Shown here: in pieces, positions 9,108-16,537 of the stretch | Layout of the letters: each line of letters begins with the position of its first letter | Position numbering within the stretch: position 1 is the stretch's first letter | NCBI RefSeq assembly: GCF_002844195.1 | Contig: NZ_PEND01000012.1 | Coordinates: forward strand, 1-64,000 | Length of the DNA stretch: 64,000 bases | Direction of reading: 5' to 3' | DNA from: Halegenticoccus soli | GTDB taxonomy: Archaea > Halobacteriota > Halobacteria > Halobacteriales > Haloferacaceae | Made by a program: the position numbers and the translations under genes | The notes under the pieces: model-generated | What the model saw: only the letters and a program-made list of their open reading frames with translations | Told to the model about the DNA's origin: nothing | Database searches by the model: none

Positions 9108-9985
9108 GGTGGGTCGTCACGCTCCTGTCGCGGCTCGCGACGCTGACGAGCAGCACCGTCGAACGGGCGGTGCCGGATTGGGGGCCCGCTCCGGCGAACC
9201 CCGGCCCGGAGGAGCGGCCGGTACGGGACGTCTGCCTCCTCCTCGGGACGCGGTGGGTGCCGATGCACTTCCACCGGGCCCTCGTCGAGATGGTGACGGA
9301 GACGGAGGCCGAACTCGTCTCGATCGTGCTCGCCGGCGAGGAGAATCCGCCCGCGGACGACTCCGCCGGCGGCCTCCTCGGGCGGATCGCGTCCCTCCGG
9401 ACGCCGGACACGGAGTACGTCGACGTCCTCGCGCAGCCGTACGCCCCGGAGACGGTCGTCAGGACCGAGACCGTCCCCGCGGGCGCCGGGGTGGACCTCC
9501 CGGAGGAGGTCATCGACCGGGTCGTCGCCGACGCCGACGTGGCCGTGCAGTACGGGATGGGGATCCTCGGGGGCCGGGTCCTCGACGCGCCGGCCCGCGG
9601 CGTCCTGAGTTTCCACCACGGCGACGTTCGGGAGTACCGCGGCGGGGGGTTCGGCTTCTGGGAGTTTCTCAACGGCGAACCCGAGGCGGGTGTCACGCTG
9701 CAGATCCTCTCCGACGGGCTGGACACCGGGAAGGTCGTCGCAATCCGCCGGATCGACCTCGACGGGGCCGGCACCCTCGCGGAGGTTCGCCGCCGACTGA
9801 TGGCCGCGGAGCGGCCCCTCCTGGCGATCGGCGTCCGCCGCCTCAACGACCCGGCGTTCGTCCCCCGCGAGTTCGACGAGGACGACCTCGGGGAGCTGTA
9901 TCTGTACTCCGACGTCACGACCGCGGTGAAAGTCCGATACGTCCTGACGGAGCTGATCAGGCGGTTCCGGCCGATTCGGGGGTGA
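9104..9985 (+). CDS. Formyltransferase-family protein
   Basis: A 293-residue protein. The C-terminal two thirds fit the formyl_transf_N fold: GVLSFHHGDVREYRGGGFGFWEFLNGE (around residues 165-190) corresponds to the N-x-H...YRG catalytic region of methionyl-tRNA and sugar formyltransferases, followed by LDTGKVVAIRRIDLDG. The His is kept but the usual Asn is not obvious. It begins in an ATGA overlap with the Cys-less asparagine-synthetase-like gene and precedes an LpxD-like acyltransferase, which suggests formylation of an amino sugar or amino-acid substituent of the surface glycan. The substrate is inferred. Confidence 0.75.
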   Translation: MRWVVTLLSRLATLTSSTVERAVPDWGPAPANPGPEERPVRDVCLLLGTRWVPMHFHRALVEMVTETEAELVSIVLAGEENPPADDSAGGLLGRIASLRTPDTEYVDVLAQPYAPETVVRTETVPAGAGVDLPEEVIDRVVADADVAVQYGMGILGGRVLDAPARGVLSFHHGDVREYRGGGFGFWEFLNGEPEAGVTLQILSDGLDTGKVVAIRRIDLDGAGTLAEVRRRLMAAERPLLAIGVRRLNDPAFVPREFDEDDLGELYLYSDVTTAVKVRYVLTELIRRFRPIRG

Positions 9986-10014
9986 CGGCCGGGCGGTCCG
10001 TCGACAGTCTGCGC

Positions 10015-10021
10015 ATAACAA
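10015..10021 (+). promoter_or_regulatory. ATAACAATGG motif for the 10048 acyltransferase gene
   Basis: GCATAACAATGGC. Its first A is 33 bases before ATG 10048. The ATG at 10021 belongs to the motif and is out of frame with the gene. Confidence 0.6.
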
Positions 10022-10047
10022 TGGCGATCGGACGCCACCTCGGAGGT

Positions 10048-10890
10048 ATGACGGCCGAGCTTCGAGCCGCCCACGTGGCCTGGTTCCTCGGGAAACCGCT
10101 CGCCGGGCGGGGCGGAACCGACGTGTGGCTCACCGGCGTCGACTCCCTCGACGGGGCGACGAGAACGGACCTCGCCTTCTCCGTGTACGACGATCCGGAG
10201 CGCATCGAGGCGTCCGACGCCGGGCTGATCATCTGCCCCGAGACGACGCCGGACGTCCCCGGCCGTCCCCTCATCCGAACGGCGGACCCGAAACTCGCGT
10301 TCGTCCGCGTCGCCCGGGAGTTCTTCGCGCGATCGATCGACGAGACGGAGATCCACCCGACCGCCGTCGTCGAGGACGGCGCGGAGGTGGGCGAGCGGTG
10401 TCGGATCGGCGCGCACGTCTACGTCGGCGACGCCGTCACGATCGGGGACGACTGCCGGATCCACGCCGGGACCGTCGTCGGCGAGGCCGGGTTCGGATTC
10501 GCCCGCGATCGGACCGGTCGGCCGCTGCGACAGGTCCACGACGGCGAGGTCGTCATCGAGGACGGGGTCGAGATCGGGGCGAACTGCTCGATCGACCGGG
10601 CGGTGTTCGGCGAGACGGTCGTCGGCGAGGGGTCCGTTCTGAGCGGGGGGATCCACATCGCCCACCAGGTGAAAATCGGAGAGAACGTCTCGATAGCGTA
10701 CGGCTCCGGCGTCTCCGGGAGCACGGAGATCGGCGACGGGGTCGTCGTCCACCCGCACGTCTCGGTCGCGGGGCACCTCACCGTCGGCGACGGCGCCGAA
10801 CTCGGCATCGGCTCGACCGTGCTCGACGACGTGCCGCCGGACACGACGGTCGTCGGCACGCCGGCCCGTCCGATCTCCGAGCGGCGCTGA
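10048..10890 (+). CDS. LpxD-like left-handed beta-helix N-acyltransferase
   Basis: A 280-residue protein with a short N-terminal uridine-binding-like domain (about residues 1-100) followed by hexapeptide repeats such as IHPTAVVEDGAEVG, IGAHVYVGDAVTIG and IGDGVVVHPHVSVAG. The pattern and the HIAHQVKIGENVSI segment, which carries the likely catalytic His, match UDP-3-O-acylglucosamine N-acyltransferases (LpxD). Archaea lack lipid A, so it more likely N-acylates an amino sugar nucleotide for the surface glycan. ATG 10048 is supported by the ATAACAA motif. Confidence 0.8.
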   Translation: MTAELRAAHVAWFLGKPLAGRGGTDVWLTGVDSLDGATRTDLAFSVYDDPERIEASDAGLIICPETTPDVPGRPLIRTADPKLAFVRVAREFFARSIDETEIHPTAVVEDGAEVGERCRIGAHVYVGDAVTIGDDCRIHAGTVVGEAGFGFARDRTGRPLRQVHDGEVVIEDGVEIGANCSIDRAVFGETVVGEGSVLSGGIHIAHQVKIGENVSIAYGSGVSGSTEIGDGVVVHPHVSVAGHLTVGDGAELGIGSTVLDDVPPDTTVVGTPARPISERR

Positions 10891-10990
10891 TCCCGTTCGA
10901 TTTCGGAGTCGAGCCCGTCCGATCGTCGGCCGATCCCGCATTCGATCGCCGTTCCGACCCGCCCTTTTCGCCCGGCGCACGCGGCCGGTC

Positions 10991-12793
10991 TCAGTAGACG
11001 AGTTCGCCGGTCGAGAGCGCGACGACGGTGTACAGGCGGGCGAGCTCCGCGTCGCTGTACGACGCCTCGCTATCGAGAACCGCCTCGACCCCGTCCGGGT
11101 CGAGCGACGTTTCCTCGGCGGAAAGGAGCGATCTCACCGACTCCGGATCCCGCAGCTCGTCGCGCCGCCCGCTCCGGCGGCGTCTGAGCTGCGACACCAC
11201 CGTGCGCTTGACCGAGGGAAACCGGGACAGCCCGTCGTAGAGCCGGTGTTTGAGCCGGTACTCCACCGACGAGAGCGACGCGCCGAAGTTCGCGTACTCG
11301 ATGTCCGCCACCGCCGGCGACAGCGCCCCGAGGAACTCGCGGTACAACCCCCGGCGCGCCTTCTGCTCCGGCGGGCAGTTCATCGCGTACTCGAACACCG
11401 GCCGGGCGTAGAACGGCGAGAGGCTGGGGAAGTAGTACCGGTTCCGGTCCTCCCCGTGCGTGAGCCAGTTCATCCCCCGCTCGCGGATCAGGAAGTGGAC
11501 GTGTTTCGCGTCGAGGTCGTCCTCGGGGTACGAGCCGATCCGCTCGCGGACCGACTCCACGAGCCGTTTCTCGTCGATTCCGGCGACGCGGGCGGCGTCC
11601 TCCGGCGGGAAGATGCCGTTCGTCTCCACGATGTGCCGGACCAGCGTCCGCTCGGTCGAGAGCGGTCGGCCCGCGGTGAGGTCGGCGAGCACCTTGTCGC
11701 CGCCGTCGCCGGTGAGGTACGTGACGCATCCGTAGTCCGCTCGAACCCGCTCGAAGAAGTCGAGGATGAACGCCATCTCCAGGTAGTTCGTCCCCTGCTT
11801 CATGTCCAAGAGCAGCGCACGCGCCTCGGGCGAGTCGGACACCGCGTACCGCCGCCACGGGATGTCGAGCGCCCGGGCGACCGACGCGGCGATCGCCGCG
11901 TCGTCGTCCAGCCCGACCGCGGCCGACCCCCCGTCCGCGGCCGCTGTCGCCTCGTCGCCGGTCACCCGCTGGAAGGTGGCGGCGACCGCCGGAAGTTCGG
12001 CCCGAGCGAACCCCGCCGCGACCGCGCGCGAGTCGAGGCCGCCGCTGAGCGAGATGACGTTCGGCCCCGCGACCTCGGAGCGTCGTCGGCACGCGTCGAC
12101 GAAGCGCGACGCGAGCGCCTCGGCGTTCTCCGCGGGCGTCCGATCGGCGTGTTCGTTCCCCTCGAAGCGGTGCCGGTGGAGCCAAGTCGCTTCCGCGCCG
12201 TCGCGGAGGTCGACCCGCGCGCCCGGCGGCACCTGCTCTACGCCCTCGAACGGCGTCCGCGTCCCGAGGGAGTAGCCGAACAGCAACTGCTGGCCTATCG
12301 CGACGCGGTCCAGTTCGAGCGGCGCTCCGAGGCGGTCTGCGAGGTGCCGGACGAACTTCAGCTCGCGGGAGACGATCGTCGTCCCGCCGACGGTCGCACA
12401 GTACGCCGGGAACCGCCCCAGCGCGTCGGAGAGGACGGTCACGTCGCCCGTGTCGCCGTCGACGACGGCCAGGAGGAACTCCCTGTCGCCCGTTCGGAGC
12501 CACTCGCGGACGGCCGCGTCGTCGCCTGCCCGGAGCGATCGGACGACCGATCGGATCTCCCCTTCGACGTCCGCGGCGTCGTGGAGATACCCCTCGAGAA
12601 ACGCCGCCCACCCGTCTCCGTCGACGCGCCTGATCGGGTACGAATCGTACCCCGTGTGTGCGACCACCGTGCCCGACGCCCGGAGGTGGTCGTAGGCGCT
12701 GTATACGTCAGTGAACCGAACGGCGTCGAGCGATTCGGAAATTCCGCCCGCACCGACGGTATCGGCTCCCTGAACGATGCTGAGGCCAGGCAT
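10991..12793 (-). CDS. Second asparagine-synthetase-like protein without the glutaminase Cys
   Basis: A 600-residue protein with the same two-domain layout as the 7296 gene product: a degenerate Ntn-like N-terminal half and a PP-loop half with ISLSGGLDSRAVA near residue 248 and TGDGGDKV further on. It begins MPGLSI, so the nucleophilic Cys is again Pro. Sequence between the PP-loops is quite different from its neighbour, so the two are paralogues with different substrates. The start ATG at 12793 is preceded by a GTAACAA variant only 17 bases upstream and by an AT-rich stretch further up, so its promoter is not settled. It converges with the LpxD-like gene. Confidence 0.8.
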   Translation of the reverse strand: MPGLSIVQGADTVGAGGISESLDAVRFTDVYSAYDHLRASGTVVAHTGYDSYPIRRVDGDGWAAFLEGYLHDAADVEGEIRSVVRSLRAGDDAAVREWLRTGDREFLLAVVDGDTGDVTVLSDALGRFPAYCATVGGTTIVSRELKFVRHLADRLGAPLELDRVAIGQQLLFGYSLGTRTPFEGVEQVPPGARVDLRDGAEATWLHRHRFEGNEHADRTPAENAEALASRFVDACRRRSEVAGPNVISLSGGLDSRAVAAGFARAELPAVAATFQRVTGDEATAAADGGSAAVGLDDDAAIAASVARALDIPWRRYAVSDSPEARALLLDMKQGTNYLEMAFILDFFERVRADYGCVTYLTGDGGDKVLADLTAGRPLSTERTLVRHIVETNGIFPPEDAARVAGIDEKRLVESVRERIGSYPEDDLDAKHVHFLIRERGMNWLTHGEDRNRYYFPSLSPFYARPVFEYAMNCPPEQKARRGLYREFLGALSPAVADIEYANFGASLSSVEYRLKHRLYDGLSRFPSVKRTVVSQLRRRRSGRRDELRDPESVRSLLSAEETSLDPDGVEAVLDSEASYSDAELARLYTVVALSTGELVY

Positions 12794-12887
12794 AACCGGG
12801 AGTTTGTTACGGACTACTAAAGTTAATCAGCGCGTTCAGATCGCTCCGGCGACTAGTCTGCGCCTTCCGCGGCGGCGCAGTCTGACC

Positions 12888-12894
12888 ATAACAA
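12888..12894 (+). promoter_or_regulatory. ATAACAATGG motif upstream of the tRNA-like gene
   Basis: CCATAACAATGGC. Its first A is 45 bases before the tRNA-like 5' end. If transcription starts about 33-36 bases after the first A, as at the coding genes, a short 5' leader of roughly 10 bases would result. Confidence 0.55.
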
Positions 12895-12932
12895 TGGCTC
12901 GACCGCTCCGACTGTCGGGTGCGGTCGCTGGA

Positions 12933-13016
12933 GGAAGGGTCGCTCAGTGGCAGAGCACCATCGGTTCTCCGGTGGGGGCCGTCAGGCCTCGCGTGGTTCG
13001 AATCCCGCCCCTTCCG
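12933..13016 (+). tRNA. tRNA-like RNA gene with long variable arm, isotype unassigned
   Basis: The acceptor stem is a perfect 7 bp (GGAAGGG at 12933-12939 with CCCTTCC at 13009-13015) plus a G discriminator. The D arm is GCTC-loop-GAGC (12942-12956). The variable arm forms GGGCC/GGCCT around GTCA, as in class II (Ser/Leu) tRNAs. The T loop TTCGAAT is canonical, but its stem pairs only with one bulged T. The anticodon arm is wrong for decoding: CCATC/GGTGG closes an 8-base loop, and these loop bases can pair further to give 7 bp with a 4-base loop. CCA is not encoded. The 3' half overlaps the end of the convergent glycosyltransferase gene. It may be a non-decoding tRNA-like RNA, a decayed tRNA, or a tRNA needing special processing. 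Confidence 0.6.
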
Positions 13017-13953
13017 CTTCGCTCCGTTCGCCCTTCGAGAGGACTCGTTCGTACACGGAATAGATCCCCTCGCCCATCCGTTCGAGGCTCAGTTCGCGCA
13101 TCGCGGCGCGGCCGTCGGACCGCCCGCCGCGGCGGAGAACGTTCGCCAGGCCCTCGATCAGCTCGTCGTCGCTCCGGCAGACGGCGGTCCCCTCGACGCC
13201 GTCGAGGCGCTCCCGGACGTCGCCGACGTCCGTCGAGACGACCGGCACGTTGCAGGCCAGCGCCTCCTTGACCGCGTTCGGCGAGCCCTCCCGCTTCGAG
13301 GTGAGAAGGAGCGCCCCGGCGGCGTTCATGTACACCGGCATCCGCGAGTGGGGCAGTCCGCTCACCGTGTGGAGCTCGACGGGCGCGTCGAGCGTCGCGT
13401 CGACGGCGTCGACGACCCGCTTCGCCCGCGGGTAGTCCTTGACGCTCCGATCCGTGTCATAGGGGAACAGCACGTGGTACGCCGACTCGTCCCAGCCGAG
13501 CTCCGCCCTGGCTTCGTCCCGCGGCATCGGCCGGAACAGCTCCAGGTCGACGCCGTGCGGGATGACGGTGCAGTCGCGGCCGAGCTCGTCCCGCATCGGC
13601 TCCGACATGACGATCACCTCGTCGAAAAAGCGCGCGCAGGCCCTGCTCAGCGCGCCGTACCGCCCGTGCAGGTCCGAGCCCCAGAGGGTGAGCACGATCG
13701 GCCGCGTCGGCTGGGCGAGCGCCATCGGCGCGGTCAAGCCGTAGTTCGCGTGGACGATGTCGTACGAGCCGAGCGACCGCCCGAGCACCCGGGGGAAGAA
13801 CCGGAGGTAGTCCGCCGCCGACCGGGTCGCGCCGTTCATCGCCGACCCCGGAACCGACAGCGTGGTGCAGGTGACGCCGCGCGATTCGAGGGCGCGGACC
13901 TGGAGTTTGAAGAATCGGGCCTCCGCGTTCGTGGTGAGGTTGAGAACGTGCAT
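12982..13953 (-). CDS. Glycosyltransferase family 4 (group 1) protein
   Basis: A 323-residue GT-B protein. The N-terminus MHVLNLTTNAEARFFKLQVRA and the C-terminal donor site LLLTSKREGSPNAVKEALACN, with the conserved E-x7-E spacing, are typical of GT4 enzymes that retain the sugar configuration. ATG 13953 is preceded by GGAGGG. The ATAACAA motif at 14016-14022 implies a 5' untranslated leader of about 30 bases, unlike most genes here. The last residues (GAGFEPREA) are read antisense through the T arm of the tRNA-like gene, so the natural C-terminus was probably extended into it. Confidence 0.8.
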   Translation of the reverse strand: MHVLNLTTNAEARFFKLQVRALESRGVTCTTLSVPGSAMNGATRSAADYLRFFPRVLGRSLGSYDIVHANYGLTAPMALAQPTRPIVLTLWGSDLHGRYGALSRACARFFDEVIVMSEPMRDELGRDCTVIPHGVDLELFRPMPRDEARAELGWDESAYHVLFPYDTDRSVKDYPRAKRVVDAVDATLDAPVELHTVSGLPHSRMPVYMNAAGALLLTSKREGSPNAVKEALACNVPVVSTDVGDVRERLDGVEGTAVCRSDDELIEGLANVLRRGGRSDGRAAMRELSLERMGEGIYSVYERVLSKGERSEAEGAGFEPREA

Positions 13954-14015
13954 GCTGGTTCTGTCCACCCTCCGGGCGGATGCGGTGGTATCCACGGCTT
14001 GTCGGGCGTCTCTCT

Positions 14016-14022
14016 TTGTTAT
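14016..14022 (-). promoter_or_regulatory. ATAACAA motif upstream of the GT4 gene
   Basis: GATAACAAAG on the minus strand, 69 bases before ATG 13953. This is longer than the usual spacing and implies a leader that holds the ribosome site. Confidence 0.5.
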
Positions 14023-14117
14023 CCTCACCCTGAATCGCCCCCGCGTCGTGCGATCGGCGGGGCCGCCCCGTCCCTCGATTTCGTCCCGTCGAGGCGCGCT
14101 TTTCGGGTAGCGACGGC

Positions 14118-14124
14118 ATAACAA
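14118..14124 (+). promoter_or_regulatory. ATAACAA motif for the 14154 gene
   Basis: CATAACAAAG. Its first A is 36 bases before ATG 14154. Confidence 0.6.
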
Positions 14125-14153
14125 AGACCGGATGACCGGTACACTCGGGTAGA

Positions 14154-15251
14154 ATGCGGTACCTGATATTCACGAACACCCCGGCGCACGTCCACGTCTA
14201 CAAAAACGTCGTGCGGAAATTACAGGAGCGCGGCCACACCGTCCACATTCTCGCCCGCAATTACACCTGCACGGTGCCGCTGCTCGAACACTACGACCTC
14301 CCGCACGGCATGTACGGCCGGCACGACGCGACGGCGTACTCGACGCTCGACTTCGGGCGCGAGCTCGCGTGGCACCTGATCAAGGTGCCCGTCGAGGCGC
14401 GCAGCTTCGACCCCGACGTCGTGTTCGGCTGCGGGGCGTACGCCGCGTACGCCGGCACCGCGACCGGCGCGCGGACGATCCTCCTCCGCGACTCCGCGCC
14501 CGGGACGTTCCTGCCGAAGCTGTCGAGCAAGTTCGCCGACCTCGTGCTGACGCCGGACGTCTACGGGCTGGACCTCGGGCCGAACCACTACACCTTCGCC
14601 GGGCTCAAAGAATGCGCGTACCTCCACCCCGACGTGTTCGAGCCCGACCCCGAGGTCAGAGAGCACCTCGGCGTCGGACCGGACGAGCGGTACGCCATCC
14701 TCCGGTTCAACGCGTTCGACGCGATGCACGACGCCGGCAAGGCGGGGTTCACCCCGGCGCAGCGGCGCGCGCTCGTAGAGCGGCTGAGCGAACACGTCCG
14801 GGTGTTCGTCTCCGACGAGGGCGGGCGGATGCGCTTCGACGACCTGCCCGCCGAACCGTACGACATCCCCCCGGCGCTCATCCACGACGCGCTCGCGGAG
14901 GCGTCGCTGCTCGTCGCGGACACCGGGACGATGGTCACGGAGGCGGCGCTCGTCGGGACGCCGGCGATCCGGTCGAGCGCGTTCATCGACCAGGAGTTCG
15001 GCGAGTTCTCCGAGCTCGAACGGTGGGGGCTCATCGAGAACATCACCGACTACGACGCCGTCGTCGAGCGGTCCGAGGAGCTGCTCGCTGACGGCGACGC
15101 GGGGGAGCGCTGGGCGGAAAAGCGGGCGGCGTACATGGAGGACCGGCTCAACCTCACCGACCTCCTGGTGGACGTCGCGACCGACCCGACGGCCGTCGAC
15201 CGTCTCGACACCGTCTCGAAGCGCGCGCCGGCGAAAACGTCTCCGATCTGA
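14154..15251 (+). CDS. DUF354-family glycosyltransferase-like protein
   Basis: A 365-residue protein that begins MRYLIFTNTPAHVHVYKN and has a GT-B-like architecture. The pattern VYKNVVRKLQERGHTVHILAR, the middle FAGLKECAYLHPDVFEPD and the C-terminal DTGTMVTEAALVGTPAIRS match the DUF354 family, related to UDP-GlcNAc 2-epimerases and MurG-like glycosyltransferases. It probably handles a nucleotide-sugar in surface glycan assembly. The stop lies one base before the ATG of the next gene, so the two form an operon. Confidence 0.75.
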   Translation: MRYLIFTNTPAHVHVYKNVVRKLQERGHTVHILARNYTCTVPLLEHYDLPHGMYGRHDATAYSTLDFGRELAWHLIKVPVEARSFDPDVVFGCGAYAAYAGTATGARTILLRDSAPGTFLPKLSSKFADLVLTPDVYGLDLGPNHYTFAGLKECAYLHPDVFEPDPEVREHLGVGPDERYAILRFNAFDAMHDAGKAGFTPAQRRALVERLSEHVRVFVSDEGGRMRFDDLPAEPYDIPPALIHDALAEASLLVADTGTMVTEAALVGTPAIRSSAFIDQEFGEFSELERWGLIENITDYDAVVERSEELLADGDAGERWAEKRAAYMEDRLNLTDLLVDVATDPTAVDRLDTVSKRAPAKTSPI

Positions 15252-15252
15252 A

Positions 15253-16254
15253 ATGTACCGGGGCGCGACGGTCGGGGCGGTCGTCCCGGCGTACAACGAG
15301 GGGGGGTTCATCGGCGAGGTCATCGACACGCTCCCGGAGTTCGTCGACCGGGCGTACGTCGTCGACGACGGGTCGACCGACGGGACGTGGGGGGAGATCG
15401 TCCGCCACGCCGAGCGCGCGAACGAGCGGTGGCGCGCCGAGGCGCCGCGCACCGACGGCGGCGTCGGCTTCGACCGCCGAGTCGTCCCGGTCCGCCACGA
15501 GCGGAACCGGGGCGTCGGCGGCGCGATCAAGACCGGGTACGGGCGGGCGCTCGAGGACGGGGTCGACGTGACGACGGTGATAAGCGGCGACGGGCAGACG
15601 GAGCCCGACATCGTCGAGCGGATCATCCGCCCGGTGGCGGACGGCCGAGCGGACTACGCCAAGGGGAACCGCCTCCGCGGCCGGGACCGGGACTCGATGC
15701 CGCCGTTCAGGCAGTTCGGCAACTTCGTCCTCTCGCTCCTGACGAAGATCGCCAGCGGCTACTGGAAGGTCGCCGACCCGCAGAACGGCTCGACTGCGAT
15801 CTCCCACGAGGCGCTGGTCGAGCTGGACCTCGACTCGCTGTACGAGGACTACGGCTTCGCGAACGATCTCCTCGTCCGGCTCAACGTCCACGGAATGCGC
15901 GTCGCGGACGTGTCCCGCCGGGCGGTGTACAAGGACGAGACGAGCCACATCCGCTACAAGACGTTCGTCCCGCGGCTCTCGAAGCTCCTCCTCCGGGACT
16001 TCCTCTGGCGGCTCCGCGCGAAGTACCTGACCGACGACTTCCACCCGCTCCCGTTCTTCTACTACTTCGGCGCCTTCGCCGCGTCGGTCGGGCTGCTGTC
16101 GCTGTTCCGCCGGATCGCCCGGCGCGACGGCGACGCGCTCGACGCGCTGACCCTGTTTCTCCTCGGGTGGCTGTTCATGCTCTTCGCCATGGTGTTCGAT
16201 CTTCGGCAGAACGAGGACCTGCAGGTCCTCGTCTACGACCACCCCGACGACTGA
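15253..16254 (+). CDS. Glycosyltransferase family 2 with C-terminal membrane segments
   Basis: A 333-residue GT-A enzyme. The nucleotide-binding start VGAVVPAYNEGGFI, VVDDGSTDGTW and the metal-binding region ISGDGQTEPD are those of polyprenyl-phosphate sugar transferases of the DPM1/ArnC type. Two hydrophobic stretches near the C-terminus (FYYFGAFAASVGLLSLF and LTLFLLGWLFMLFAMVF) would anchor it. It follows the DUF354 gene by one base. A 97-bp repeated element starts one base after its stop. Confidence 0.85.
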   Translation: MYRGATVGAVVPAYNEGGFIGEVIDTLPEFVDRAYVVDDGSTDGTWGEIVRHAERANERWRAEAPRTDGGVGFDRRVVPVRHERNRGVGGAIKTGYGRALEDGVDVTTVISGDGQTEPDIVERIIRPVADGRADYAKGNRLRGRDRDSMPPFRQFGNFVLSLLTKIASGYWKVADPQNGSTAISHEALVELDLDSLYEDYGFANDLLVRLNVHGMRVADVSRRAVYKDETSHIRYKTFVPRLSKLLLRDFLWRLRAKYLTDDFHPLPFFYYFGAFAASVGLLSLFRRIARRDGDALDALTLFLLGWLFMLFAMVFDLRQNEDLQVLVYDHPDD

Positions 16255-16255
16255 T

Positions 16256-16352
16256 AGGGAGTATCGGAGCCAACCGGCGGTTCCGAAGCCCGTCCGTGGA
16301 CGGCGTCTCTCGGCTCTTCGCCGAGAATCTCTGAACTCCTCCGATACTCCCT
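16256..16352 (+). repeat. 97-bp element, copy A, with 14-bp terminal inverted repeats
   Basis: It starts AGGGAGTATCGGAG and ends with the exact inverse CTCCGATACTCCCT. On the opposite strand it matches the 33092-33188 copy with about 11 differences in 97 positions and no gaps. It begins one base after the stop codon of the GT2 gene. It may be a miniature inverted-repeat element or a 3' RNA element. Confidence 0.75.
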
Positions 16353-16537
16353 CTGAGTCCCCGCTCCCGTCCCGTCTCTCCCCGGTACCGGCCGTTTCTC
16401 CCCGTTCGGCCCGTTCGATGCACTCCCGCCGTCGGACGCGGTCCCCGCTTCCGATCGTTCCCTCCGAACCGGCGTCGAACCGTTCCTTTCGAAACGAGTC
16501 GCGCCCGCCCGCTTCGCAGGGGCGGTTGCTCGGGCCG
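16353..16537. other. Intergenic space between convergent genes
   Basis: About 185 bases of GC-rich sequence between copy A of the repeat and the end of the flippase gene. I see no gene or RNA here. Confidence 0.5.

Noticed and set aside
10991-12793. GTAACAA at 12804-12810 (minus) as a member of the ATAACAA motif set
   Set aside because: It is only 17 bases before the start codon and differs at the first base, so it was not counted.
12777-13271. Plus-strand ORF running through the tRNA-like gene
   Set aside because: It crosses the tRNA-like gene and reads Arg/Pro-rich shadow sequence antisense to the glycosyltransferase.
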